Assembly (NCBI GenBank): GCA_002197995.1
Contig: NGZR01000001.1
Span: 4,092,001-4,156,000, forward strand
DNA from: Gaeumannomyces sp. JS-464
Lineage: Eukaryota > Ascomycota > Sordariomycetes > Magnaporthales > Magnaporthaceae
Length of the DNA stretch: 64,000 nucleotides
Direction: 5' to 3'
Under the pieces are notes generated by a model. The model was not told the origin of the DNA, did no database searches, and worked only from the letters and a program-made list of their open reading frames with translations. Both the position numbers and the translations under genes were made by a program. Positions 1 to 10,532 of this stretch are shown here, one piece after another; positions within the stretch are counted from its first letter, which is position 1, and every line of letters begins with the position of its first letter.

Positions 1-2431
1 TGGGCCCTCGAGGGCCGTCTGCCAGACGGCGCCTTCGCCCAGATGACCCCGCCCGACTCGGCCGATGCCACGCCTAATGACAACACCACGAGTGACATAT
101 TCATGAAGATCGCCCGAGAGGATTCCTCGCGCCCGCAGGCTGACGGTGATCGTCAGCCTCAGGATCCGAACGCTCTGGTAAGTAAATCGGGAAAGTTTAT
201 GTCGGAAAAAAAAAAAGAAAAAAGAAAAGAGACCTCCCCATTTTAGCCCCGTTTCGCAAATCTGCCTGGTGTCGGCTTAGTAGGCTGCACTCGGACATCG
301 CTGTCCTGGACTGTCATCAATCGGAACACAGACAGGCCCGATGCGACATCGCGCCGTCTGCTCGGGCTTAGGTCGCTTGGTCCAGCAACATTGTCTCGGG
401 TGCTTGCCGCTTCTTGAGCCCGTACCACCAGGATCGGGACAATTTCAAGCAGCGCAACGTCTCATGCCGCCGTGTTGCCGGGTCTTGTATCACGACTGAC
501 TTGATATGCAGTCTAGGGTTAATCGTTCGGCCCATCGTCGTCCGCTGTCAGCAGCGATCCCTTCATATCAGCGCACCTCGCCGCCTCGGGTGTCGCGTCG
601 CCTGTCGGACCAACGAGAGACATCTCGCTCGCACCGCTCCGTTCTCGAACAGCCCACGTTGCAAATGCCGAAGGACCCGGCGCCACGGTCGATCGCAAAG
701 GAGCGCGCCGTTCAAATTGATGATACCCCGCGCTCGAGGCTGACAAGCCAGGCCCTCAAGGGATCTCCAATCACGCCTCGATCACCTGCGACCCAGGACA
801 CTTCAGATCCCATATCTGCGTACGCAAGACGGCGCACGTCTGTGACGGACAATGCTACCCCACCAACGAGCAGGACATCATCTTTCAAGGCCACCTATGG
901 ACAAGCGCGGACTTACAACTCGTCTCCACTGGTGCCGCGACAAGCGGAATCACAACAGGCCGAGGCTGGTGGTCAGGGGCTGGCTGTCGAGGGTACCGAG
1001 TCGTCTACGTCTACGGCGGCGCCATCGACTGTTTGGGATGAGCTTGACGACATCAGGACACGCATTCACAGGCTCGAGTTGACGGGCAAGGCGCCGGCCA
1101 CGTCTAACCACGCAATGTCGCGGGTGTCGGACGACAGGCCACCTACAGCAACCACCAACGCGACCACGATGTCGGGGTCGCCCAAGCGTGGCTCTGGGAA
1201 CACCAAGACGGAGAGTGTCAGCGCCACCTCTTCGTCACATCGGGAGTCCAATAACCCCATTTTGATCTCAGCCGTCACAAAATCAAAGCCATTCCTCAGT
1301 GCAGAGGCATACGAGGCGCTCGAGGCGGCAGCAACTGATGCGCTGGCCCTGTCTCAGATGATGGGAGCCCCGGGACAGCCTGGGCCGATTTCTAGTTCGG
1401 CAAGCTCCATCGGATTTGGCACAAACCTGACAGACAGGCAACTTCGGAAGAAGGCGGACAGCATTTGCAGGAATCTTACTGAACTATGCCTGGCTTTGGC
1501 AGACGAGGGGGCTACTGCCAAGGTGGCGCCAGCGAAGAACGTCGCGGCGGCAACTACGACGCCAAAAGAGAAGGAGCCCTTCCTGACAAGCCCCACAGCG
1601 AGGACCTTTTCTTTCGCCGACGGCCCCAGGCGCTCGGGTGCTGTTGGAGAAGGCGGTTTGGCTCGCCTGAACACGACGCTGAGCCCCAGGTCTCTGGGGC
1701 GTACGTCAGATCGGAGGTCGGCCCTCCTGGGTGCCGGCACACTGTCGAGTCCTCGCTTCGCCATGACCCCGGCCACCCCGATCCCATCGATAGAGCCGGT
1801 GTCTTCTGGGAGGAAGTCTTCGCTGCTCGTATCCCGGACGCGCCGGGCCGGGACCGAGGAACCTGAGGAGCCAAGCGGGCGGAGGTCTTCGCTTCTCCGA
1901 ACACGGCGAGCGGGAACGGAAGAGCCCGATGAGGGCCGCAAGACATCATTTTTCCGCCGCGGCTCCCAGAAGACATACGACGACGAGGAAGACACCCCGC
2001 AACTGCGCGCGCCCTCTCGCGCCACTACCGAGCTCGGCCTTATGCGGAATGCGCCTCGTGATTACGTGGGGCAGCAGCAACAAAAACAGCAACAGCAACA
2101 GACGTCTAGCATCTCGGAGCCATCGAACCTTGGCACCTCGGCGCTTCCTCGCCGGCGTCTGGTGCCGTCGTCGCTTAACGCTCGGCTCATCGCCCCGCCA
2201 ACGCCTACTCGGCGATACCTGGAACGCGTGACGCCCGAGAGAGACGTGGGCCCTCTGGCTGGCGAAAAGATGGTTGAAGACCGAGTTCAGCGGCAATTCT
2301 CACTGATTGGCGGGGCAGCTGGCGCCGGATCAACGGTCAACCGAACTACGAGCCTCAACCGACGGCGCGACAGCCTGATCCCCGGCATGAGCGGGTTGGC
2401 GAGCGGCAGCCAGGTGGGCGGATACAGATGA
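1..2431 (+). CDS. Filamentous-fungal low-complexity protein (5' partial)
   Basis: Two exons are visible: an exon open at the left edge and ending at 177, an intron 178-511 (GTAAGT donor, CTGAC branch, GCAG acceptor, phase 0), then 512-2431 ending in TGA. The protein is Ser/Thr/Arg-rich and largely disordered. It has two ordered-looking blocks: WDELDDIRTRIHRLELTGK, encoded near 1033-1090, and a helical stretch near 1290-1510 (FLSAEAYEALEAAATDALAL, later LRKKADSICRNLTELCLALA). A glutamine-rich tract lies near 2070-2100, and an Arg/Ser repeat is listed separately. I recognise the WDELDD block from a family conserved in filamentous ascomycetes that pipelines often name 'LPXTG-motif cell wall anchor domain protein'. 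That name is not meaningful here, because no signal peptide, sorting signal or GPI signal is seen at the visible C terminus. Function is unknown. The N terminus lies outside the window. Confidence 0.75.
1807..1945 (+). repeat. In-gene tandem repeat encoding Arg/Ser/Glu units
   Basis: Inside the first gene, about 140 bp encode two near-copies of the unit (G)RxSSLLxxRTRRAGTEEPxE, followed by a decayed third copy beginning GRKTSFFRRGSQ. The RRxS context resembles basophilic-kinase sites; that is an inference from pattern only. Copy number may vary between strains. Confidence 0.7.
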
Positions 2432-3302
2432 AAGAAAAAGTAAGGCGACGGATGAGAGAAAGAAGACATGAAAAAAAAAACATGGTGAAGAGCACAATGT
2501 GTCAACGTTTTTCTTTATGAACCCCCCGCATGGCATACAAATCTTTTATTACGAATGTACCAATAAGGAAGCTTACGATTCAGGCGCGGGGCGTTCTATT
2601 TGATCTTGATATGTTCATTTTCTTTTATTATGCTTGCAGCAGCTCCCTCTTCTTCTTTATTATCCCTACTAGTATATTTTTTTTCCTTTTTTTTTTTTTT
2701 TTTTTTTTTTTCCAAAAGTTCTTGTCTCGTGGTCTCATCGGCGCCGAGGGAGGAGGGGAGTGTACTTAGTTGCATCGATTGCGCACAGCATTGGACGGTT
2801 GGGCGTTGGTACTTTTTAACATTGGATGAACGAAGGGGCCCGGCTGGCGCCCCTCGTTACTGCGTTTTCTGGCCTCACTCTGACATTCAGATTCTCCACA
2901 CTCCTGCATGTTTTCCAAGGTTGACGTTCGGACCTGCATCCTTGGTTAATTCAGAACTAGATGTAATTCTGCCAGTGAAGCCCGGTGTGTTTTGGAGCTC
3001 AAGTAAGGGAAGGAGCAGAGGAGGATGAATGCGCATGTGTTGGTCGGTCAGATGGAGGAACAATCGATATCTAGGTAATCTCATATGTCATGGTATATTC
3101 TATTGAGATGCCCACAACTCCTCGGTGACGTCTGTGCATGGCGTTGTCGTTTTGGTTAGGGTTTCCGTTTTCGACGTTTGGCCCAGCGGCCACTTGCACT
3201 TGATGCTCAGAGGTTGAGTCAGACCGAACCGGAAGAGCTGTGCAGCCAGCAGCCTCACGGGGAGCAAAAAAAAAAAAAAAAATAGCGCCAGGTCGAAACA
3301 GA
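2432..3302. other. Intergenic region with long poly-T run
   Basis: This is the tandem (+/+) spacer between the low-complexity gene and TPT1. It holds a pyrimidine-rich stretch at about 2640-2711, ending in 25 consecutive T (2687-2711), and an A run at about 3267-3282 just before the TPT1 start. No convincing coding sequence was found; open frames here are short or low complexity. Confidence 0.6.
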
Positions 3303-4802
3303 ATGATTAATAGGAGGCAGTGGGCTGCCGCTTCAGCGCTTCAGCGGCGCTTCCCCGCCATCCTCGCAAGGTCGACAGCGGCACCACCAGCAGCGGCCTT
3401 GAGCAGGCTCGAAACAACTGGAGCAAAAAGACCGCCACGAGCACCCGGAGCTGCAACAAAAAACTCCAGCAGCACAAGTCCCCGACTGCGACCGAGCGCT
3501 AGCTCATCATCGTCATCGTTGCTGGCAGCAGCGCCAAGCCCAGCACCGCGATTCTTTGCCACCACCGCCGGCATGGATCGAGATGACGCCGCCGCCGCCG
3601 CCGCAGCCGACCTGGCCGACCGGGCGGCGTCCCAGAGCGGCAAGGGCAAAGGGCGCGGGGGAGGCGGCAGCAGGCGAGGTGGAGGAGGAGGTGGTGGAGG
3701 TGGAGGCGGGGGCTCCAAGTCGCGCGAGGTGACGGTCTCGCGGGCCCTGTCCAGGCTGCTGCGGCACCAGGCCGAGAACGCGGGTATCAAGCTTGACGCC
3801 GAGGGGTACGCGCCGCTCGACAAGGTGGTGAGTTTCTTTGTTTGCTGTCTTGGCTGGCCGAGGCTGCGGAGGGAGGGAGAGAAAAAAAGAAAAACGGGCA
3901 TGAGGGTGTTCCATGATAAATGTATAAATGATGCCCACGCACTGGAAACATCTTGACTGACATCTCTTGCAGCTCGGGTATGGCCCTATCCGTAGCCTCA
4001 AGGTGACGGTGCCCGAGATCCACGAGATCGTCGCCAGCAGCGACAAGCAACGCTTCGGCCTGAAGCCAAAAGGCGCTGCTGGACAAGGAGAGGAGGAGGC
4101 CACAGCAGTGTCCGCATCCGCATCCGCGCCATCACCATCAACAACAGCAGCAACAGCAGCAGAGGCAGCGTCCACCGACCCGGCCGACTGGCTCATCCGC
4201 GCCAACCAGGGCCACAGCATCAGGCTCGAGTCGGCCGGCCTCCTGCGGCCCATCACGCTCGATGCCGCCGCCATCACAGCCAGCGACGGCAGCACGGGCC
4301 CGGTCCCGGTGCCGGCGACGGTGGTGCACGGCACCTACTTCGCCTTTTGGCGCGCCATCGAGGACGCGGGCGGGCTGCGGCCCATGGGCCGCAACCACGT
4401 GCACTGCGGCACGGGCGCCCCCGGCACCGCCGGGGCCGGGGCCGGGCCCGTCGTCAGCGGCATGCGGCGCGACGCCGAGCTGCTCGTCTACGTCGACGTC
4501 GAGGCCTCGCTCCGCGACGGCGCCCTGCGGTGGTGGCTGAGCGACAACGGCGTCGTGCTGACCGAGGGCGACCCGACGGCCTCGTGCCCGCCCGCTACTT
4601 CCGCGAGGTCGTCGGCAGGAACCCGGCCCAGGTCGGCGTGCTGTGGAGGGACGGCCAGAAGCTCGCCGGCCTGCCCCCGGGCCTGAGGTTCAAGGTCCCC
4701 GTCGGCAAGGAGAGGGTTGGAGGAGGAGGAGGCGGCGGACACGGAGGCCGCGGTCGGGGAGGTGGAGGACGTGGTGGTGGGAGCGGCGCGCGTGGAGGCT
4801 GA
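3303..4802 (+). CDS. TPT1: tRNA 2'-phosphotransferase (Tpt1/KptA family)
   Basis: The enzyme removes the splice-junction 2'-phosphate from ligated tRNA using NAD+. Exon 1 is 3303-3827, the intron 3828-3972 (GTGAGT..GCAG, phase 0), and exon 2 runs from 3973. Family motifs appear in order: SRALSRLLRHQAE, then GYAPLDKV split by the intron, IRANQGHSI, VVHGTYFAFWRAIE, and MGRNHVHCG. These carry the conserved Arg/His set of the NAD-binding fold. The coding frame breaks near 4572-4576, where one C appears to be missing from a CCC run. After it, GLVPARYFREVVGRNP continues in another frame to the TGA at 4800-4802, giving about 451 residues. Two starts are possible. The ATG at 3303 gives an Arg-rich, acid-free leader like a mitochondrial presequence. 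The ATG at 3573 (residue 91) gives a shorter form. Glycine-rich RGG-like tails flank the catalytic domain on both sides. Confidence 0.9.
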
Positions 4803-5157
4803 TGGGCTACGCTACCATCTTATGCTTGTCGTTGTCTCACTCCAAATTAGGCCGCGGACAGTTAGTGCCTCCAGAACCGGTAAATTCTGCTCGATTTAAT
4901 AATTACTCGATTCTCGCATGAATGGTATGCATGGCACTCGTAGACGTTATCATGATTACGATAGGAGTGAGAAGAAGCCAATGTCCAACATTAGGTAGGA
5001 AAGACTGAAGACTGAGCCCCTGGGACCAACCCGCCGGAATAAGAAATGCAGAGAACGATGCGGTGCCTGTAAGCACAAGTACTGGAACAATCTATACTCC
5101 TGCTTGAGGAGTATTGCCAGGGCCCTCCCCCGCCGCTGTCAGCACACATGGCCCAGA
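4803..5157. other. Convergent 3' spacer
   Basis: This is the 3' UTR/terminator space between TPT1 (+) and the DUF2235 gene (-). It contains AT-rich stretches such as ATTTAATAATTACTC. I see no gene in it. Confidence 0.6.
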
Positions 5158-7141
5158 CTAACGCGTCTCCACCGAGCTCGTCTCGGCAAAAGTAAAGATG
5201 TTGGGGTCGCCGCCCGACAGCTTGAGAAGATGCCGCTCGTATGGGCCCAGCGGCTCTTCAACCATGATGCGCTCCGGAGGTGCTTTGGATTCGGGCCCGC
5301 AGTACTCCCAGATCCACCGGCTGCCGTCGGCACTAGGCGAGGCGATGCCGTCGTTCTGTCCCTCGCCGTCCTGGCCCGGCGGCGACAGCAGGGTTCCGTC
5401 TTCGGCCAAGGTCGAAACTGCAGGCTCAGGGGCGGTGGAGCGGCGCTTGGGCGTGACGCCGTTGGTGGTCTGCCACTGGCCCCAGAGTTTGGAACCCCTG
5501 GGGATGGGATCCTCGATCTCCTCGTTCGTCTTGGTGAGGCGCCAGTTACCCAGGAGCGCAGGGGCATCCCAGTGGTCCTGGTCGTTGAGCCCCAGCCCCT
5601 TGACGGCCAGGCGGACGCGCACCGAGCTGTGAATACGCTCGTTCGTATCCTCGAGGTATGCAGGTAGCTTGCGGCCGTAGAGAGAGTCGACTTTGTGGTA
5701 CATTCCGGGGGTGCGTATGTCATGGCCCGCGAGCTTGTATAGCCAGCCTCCAGCTTGAAGGATGGCACCAAGCCCCCAGGGCCGGAATGGGGCGTTTGTC
5801 TCGTAAATCGGCCCCACGGCCCAGGGAGAGCGCGACCGCTGAATAGCTTGCTCATGAGCGCGCTAACATCGAGGAGTCTGCGATCCGCGTTAGGGTCGAC
5901 GCCGGCCAGCTCGCTATAGAACTGACGCGTCCTGGTAAAGATGCGATCGATGGTTGCCTCGTCGAACTCGACGCCAACGGAAGCCAGTTGGTCCATCATC
6001 CACGCGAGCGACATGTTCGCAATGCCCTCGTCAGACCAACCGCCTCCCACATTGCCATGATTTCCAGGAAACCAGACCTGGCGGAGGTCCGTTGTGTACT
6101 TGTTTTCGGCCTTACGCTCCCAGACGGTCGGCGCGAACGGCGGTCGATGCTCGTCCAGGGCCAAAGCCTGGAAGGCGTGACCAATGCGGTCGGATAGGTT
6201 GGTGTCGTAGAATCTGTACTCGCGCGTTACCTGACGGATGCCAAGCTTCTCCATCCACGACGTCCTTGGGATGCCCAGGCTGCCGACTGTGTCCCAGACG
6301 CCTTGTTCGGAATCATGAGGTGTCAGTGGATACATTCTCTTCTACACAGGTATATGGTGGACGGAGAAGTCGACCAACTCACCGACGGCCTTCACCCTGA
6401 TCAAGGGCCCCTTCCCGCCATTTTCGTGCACTCGGGTAAGACCCCTCTGGAGGGGAAGTTAGTTGATGTGACACGAAGCAAGCAAATGTCATGTCGGGCA
6501 TAGACGAACCGATAGAAGCATCTCCCTGTAGGTCTCTTCCGCATTGTCTCCTCTGGGTTTGTTTTCGAAGGGCATCCTCGGGAACGGATCATCGTAATGT
6601 GGACTTCGCCAGTTTTGCATGTCCTTGAAGATTGGGTAGAAGAACTCCATGCCCTTGCGGGTCAGGAGACCCAGATCCCCGATCATGCCGGCGATGCTTC
6701 GAGCAGTGAAGGCACCCCTGGAGAAGCCGACGAGGACGATCTCATCGCCGTCCTCGTAGTTGGCACATATGAACGAGTACGCCTCCCTGACGTGGTCGGC
6801 AATGCCCTTGCCAAAGGCACCACCGGTTATGACATCTGCCAGGGTGCTGCCGGTGCCGACGCCGTTTTGATACTCAATGATCTGGACCCTGCCATCCTTG
6901 CAGTGGCGCTTGAGGGCGCGCGAAAGGCGGGTGACGTTGGACGGGGTCTGCAGCGACCGGCTGCTCTTGTCGTAACCTGTGTCTCTGTTGAGCGCATGTC
7001 TGTCGTTAGCGCCAGCGCCCATAGTACTACGTCGCTGGATGGGTGTATAACTAATAGGGGGACTTGCGAGTTCATCCAAGTGCCATCGCAACAGACTACC
7101 AGGCGCTTCCTGCCAGCAGCAGGAAGTGTCGAGTCAAGCAT
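5158..7141 (-). CDS. DUF2235 alpha/beta-hydrolase-like protein
   Basis: The protein opens with RKRLVVCCDGTWMNSD, the hallmark start of DUF2235, and carries a lipase-type GxSxG elbow in VLVGFSRGAFTARSIAG and the block VGVWDTVGSLGIP. Exons (minus strand) are 7141-7068, 6984-6510, 6446-6383 and 6301-5158. Intron 1 (7067-6985) uses a GC donor. The other two are GT-AG (GTTCGT..CCAG and GTGAGT..CAAG). The frame breaks near 5821-5830, where one C is missing from a CCC run (coding strand). With it the reading continues ALPWAVGPIYETNAPF to the TAG at 5158-5160, about 585 residues. Bacterial relatives include Tle1-type phospholipase effectors of type VI secretion. Fungal members are common and mostly uncharacterised, so the substrate is unknown. 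No signal peptide is obvious. Confidence 0.85.
6985..7067 (-). other. GC-AG intron in the DUF2235 gene
   Basis: The canonical-GT alternative (donor at 7063, GTCCCC) is a poor donor and puts the next exon out of frame. A GCAAGT donor at 7067 with a CAACAG acceptor ending at 6985 restores the family motif DGTWMNSDTGYD exactly, with a Ser codon split 2+1. GCAAGT matches the known consensus for the minor GC-AG class of U2 introns. Confidence 0.75.
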
Positions 7142-8874
7142 TTTGGGCAGGTTGTGTTGCTGAGGTGCGGAGGGTTGGACTCGGCTCGTTGATATACTGA
7201 TAGCTAGCTGCAGGGCCGGTATGCGGATATGGGCGGACTGATGGGGCGGGAAGACGAGAGATGGACTGAGTGAGTCCAGAATGGGAGCGGGCATTATATA
7301 CAGCCCCCGAAGATGTATCCCAGAGTAACATGGGCGGGCAGCCAGACATCATTAGCGGCGACAATGGCGGGTGGATGAGTGGCGTCCAGGAAGTGGCAGG
7401 TAGGGCTGGGCGGCCGGCCAGCACAGTTGCCCGGTCGCCTTTTCAAGTCGCCTGCGCCTGCAAGTTGAGCAAGGGTACAACGCACCGGCGCCGCCGCTTC
7501 GTGGCTGCCCGCCCAGCACAAGGCAGGGACGACACGACGCATGTCGCGGTCACTGGCATCTGCGGCCCATCCGTGGCTTGACCGGGGACTGGTGCAGATC
7601 AGCGGAGGAAGGAGCACCAGCGGGGAGGCGCCATGGCGGCGTCGAGTCCAAGCCCTGGATGGGAGCTTTGGTGGTGACACCAGACGGATGGCTGAGCACC
7701 CAGGCTGGCTGAACGCTCCCCAGTGCCATCAGCACCGAGTGACTGCATCCAGCCACAGGCGGCCAGGCAGGCATAACCAGGGAAGCCTGACCCGGCGGCC
7801 AGTGTGTGGACATGGGGAGAGGTGTGATCTCCTCTTGGAGTCTCACGCACTAGGTCGCTGGCAAAAGAAACGGCCGTCGATTGGCGAATGCAGGCTTGGC
7901 TGTGTGCTTGGGGGCTGACGTTGGCTTAGCTGTGCGCGGTTGGAGCCGACATTGGGGGCAGATCTGACTCCCGGGAATCAAATGGATGGATTGGTCCTTT
8001 ACCACCGATCATTACTGAATGCAGGTCGCCCAGCCCGCCCCTGTGGATGATGGAAAGGCGGGGAGCACAGCGGCGTCTCCGGGGGATCCATTCGCTGATG
8101 GCGACCCGTCTCGAGCCCTATGGGCCACACTGGACGCGGGGACCGTGTCCCCATTGAAATGCTCACGGGGCGGCTCTTGCAGCGCCTGGTGCAATTTTTT
8201 GCTCTCCTAATCGCCCACTTGCTGATCCATTCTGGTGTCGTGGGCGGCACCGACATTTCCATGCCAAGGTCAGCATGGCCTGCGTCGCAGCACCAGGTAG
8301 CTAAAAGAAATGATTCATCTCATTCCTGTCCATCCTCTGGCCGGGCCTGTCATCACCAACGGTAGGGCGTTGATCCCATCCCGAAAGCGATGAGTTGTGT
8401 GGCGTTGTGATCAGCCCAAGCCACCCAAGCCTCGGAATTGGTGAAAGTTGAGTTCAAATCTGGCTGGAGGAAAGCTGCTTCCATAGAGGACCTTATCGCC
8501 CTGCCTGGGCCGCCAACCTGCATGTCTCTAGCGCGCAATTGCTGTGTGTGTGTGCATGGATGGATGGAGAGAGACCTACCCAGACGAGGGTATGCGCTGC
8601 TTCTCCGCACCACGTGCAACCGGCTCTGCTTTAGTTGGAGAGGCCGAGGCTGCCGCTGTCGTGCTATGGCGGCTGCGAACCTAAAACGGACTGGTGGTCT
8701 GAGGGGAAAGCTTTTGAGGGGGAGAGCTAGACTCGGTGCCCGCAACAGAAGCCTTGTTCCCCTTCACATGGCAATGAGCTGAGGCTTGGGAGCCAAGACA
8801 AAACACGTCGCAGCAAGAGTGTTTGCCGGCTGTAATCCCGACGACTGTCGAACGGCCTCGAGGAAAAGGCCAAG
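7142..8874. other. Divergent intergenic region
   Basis: This spacer of about 1.7 kb separates the divergently transcribed DUF2235 (-) and APH-like (+) genes and should hold both promoters. Open frames here show no recognisable domain. I see no repeats or RNA genes. Confidence 0.55.
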
Positions 8875-10224
8875 ATGGAGCCCTCGGTGCATGACTTTGT
8901 TGACAGGCCGGACCATGGAGCAGCTCCCTGGTCGCCCAGCTCGTCCGCCGCGGTTAGAGAGCGCTGCGACGAGTTCGCCCGTCGCGCCTTTCCGGGCGCC
9001 GCCATCCGGCCGGCCGCGTTTCAAGGCGGCTGCTCCTATACGCTCTGCGTCGGCGCCGACGTCGTGCAGTTTCGCCCGCCTGCCCACCGTATCGATCCCA
9101 GCACGGCTGCGCTTGCCAGCACCGTGTACGGCGCCTTCGCGCCGCGCACCGCGTATATAGGCGCCGTTTGCGTGCCTGTCGAGGAGGCTTGTCGGGGCGC
9201 GCTTCTGGATGTGGCCGCCGACGCCGATCAACAAGACATGGTCTTATACGCATATCACATCGCCCGCATTCCCGGCACCGCTTTAGCCGACTTCCGCCCG
9301 GCCCGGCCACGGCAGCAAACCCAGCGCCTCGTCCGCGACTTCGCCCGCCTGGTCGCTCGGAGCTGGCGCTGCGCCCTCGAACCCGCCGCCGCGGCGCCGC
9401 TGCGCGGCCGCGTGGGCGCATCCCTCCGTTGGCGCCTGGAGCTGCTGCGGGACGGCCTCCCGGCCCGGTTCAGGCCCGTCGTCCTGGACGTCCTCGCCCA
9501 TCTCGACGACATCGAGGCCCTGCCGTGGGCGTTTACGCACGGGGACCTGGTGCCCGGCAACGTCATGGTCGATGCCGCCGACTCGGCGACGCCCGGCCAG
9601 GTGCGCATCTCCGGTCTCATCGACTGGGCAGAGGCCGAGTATCTGCCCCTCGGCGTTGGCCTGTATGGCCTCGAGGAGTTCCTGGGAGAGTCCAAGGGGG
9701 CGCTCTCGTCGCCAGGGGGCCAATACCCGCCCCCTGGCAGCACCTTTGTTTATTTTCCGACTGCAGCCCGGCTGCGGGAGGCTTTTTGGGACGAGCTCGA
9801 GACCGAGGTCCCGGAACTTCGGGAAAGCCAGCATAACCACCTGCGCGCCACCGTCGAGCGCGCCCGTCTTCTCGGAATCCTGCTATGGCACGGCATCGCT
9901 TTTGACGGCGGCCGGCTCGACCGTGCCGTGGCCGAGGGAGTCGATGACGCCGAGATCCAGCGTCTCGACTTGTTCCTCCGCGGCGACGCGCCGACTCCAG
10001 ACCCAGACGACGAGCCCATCGAGGACCCGAATGAGGCGATTTTAGACGATGTAATAGACGAGGACGACTCTACGGACCCCCAGTCCGACCCGAGCCCTCC
10101 TTCTGGCGCCATTGTGAGGCCGGAATCTGTGCCCCCGTCTTCCACTCGGGATCCTGCAACGGACCGCCGGCCAAGCTTCGGCAGGAGGGCCTGGGAATAT
10201 GTGCGTCGCTTGGGGAAGCTATGA
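8875..10224 (+). CDS. APH-family (aminoglycoside phosphotransferase fold) protein
   Basis: A single 449-residue exon. The Brenner-type catalytic loop is clear: THGDLVPGNVMVD, with His222-Gly-Asp224 and Asn229. It is followed by the metal-binding Asp250 in SGLIDWAEAEY and by LPLGVGLYGLEEFLG, typical of the fungal APH/choline-kinase-like superfamily. The N-lobe (residues 45-135) lacks an easily seen P-loop, as is usual in this family. The C terminus (about 385-430) is an acidic Asp/Glu/Pro-rich tail. The substrate is unknown. Fungi carry dozens of such paralogues, and drug-resistance activity should not be assumed. It is convergent with the NADH dehydrogenase gene (308 bp apart). Confidence 0.85.
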   Translation: MEPSVHDFVDRPDHGAAPWSPSSSAAVRERCDEFARRAFPGAAIRPAAFQGGCSYTLCVGADVVQFRPPAHRIDPSTAALASTVYGAFAPRTAYIGAVCVPVEEACRGALLDVAADADQQDMVLYAYHIARIPGTALADFRPARPRQQTQRLVRDFARLVARSWRCALEPAAAAPLRGRVGASLRWRLELLRDGLPARFRPVVLDVLAHLDDIEALPWAFTHGDLVPGNVMVDAADSATPGQVRISGLIDWAEAEYLPLGVGLYGLEEFLGESKGALSSPGGQYPPPGSTFVYFPTAARLREAFWDELETEVPELRESQHNHLRATVERARLLGILLWHGIAFDGGRLDRAVAEGVDDAEIQRLDLFLRGDAPTPDPDDEPIEDPNEAILDDVIDEDDSTDPQSDPSPPSGAIVRPESVPPSSTRDPATDRRPSFGRRAWEYVRRLGKL

Positions 10225-10532
10225 TTACGATAATTGCGTTTCTGACGGTCGGATTGTGTTGATTACCTCTAGTCTTTTTGAATCCTCAATACTGTTCTTC
10301 CTGTTCCTGTTTGTCATGGCCAAGTTCACTCCATTTTCATTTGTTGCGTGCATCTTCGTCAGCTTGGAAATATCGGAGAAGGGATTTTTCACCAATTCAG
10401 ACAGTTGTCGTCCGGGTACCTGCTCGGATATCGTTGTCATACGAAACTCACGGCTCTAGTCTATGGAGATGGTTTTATATATGTACATGGGTAGTTCAGG
10501 GGAAACGGCTTACCACAAACCCATTAGCAGTA
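10225..10532. other. Convergent 3' spacer
   Basis: This short AT-richer spacer lies between the APH-like gene (+) and the NADH dehydrogenase gene (-). It presumably carries both 3' ends. No gene is seen. Confidence 0.6.

Noticed and set aside
1..2431. Cell-wall LPXTG-anchored surface protein
   Set aside because: LPXTG sorting is bacterial. The visible part shows no GPI signal or hydrophobic C terminus, so the name carried by homologues is misleading.
8875..10224. Antibiotic-resistance aminoglycoside kinase
   Set aside because: Only the general APH fold is seen; fungal paralogues are numerous and mostly have unknown small-molecule or protein substrates.
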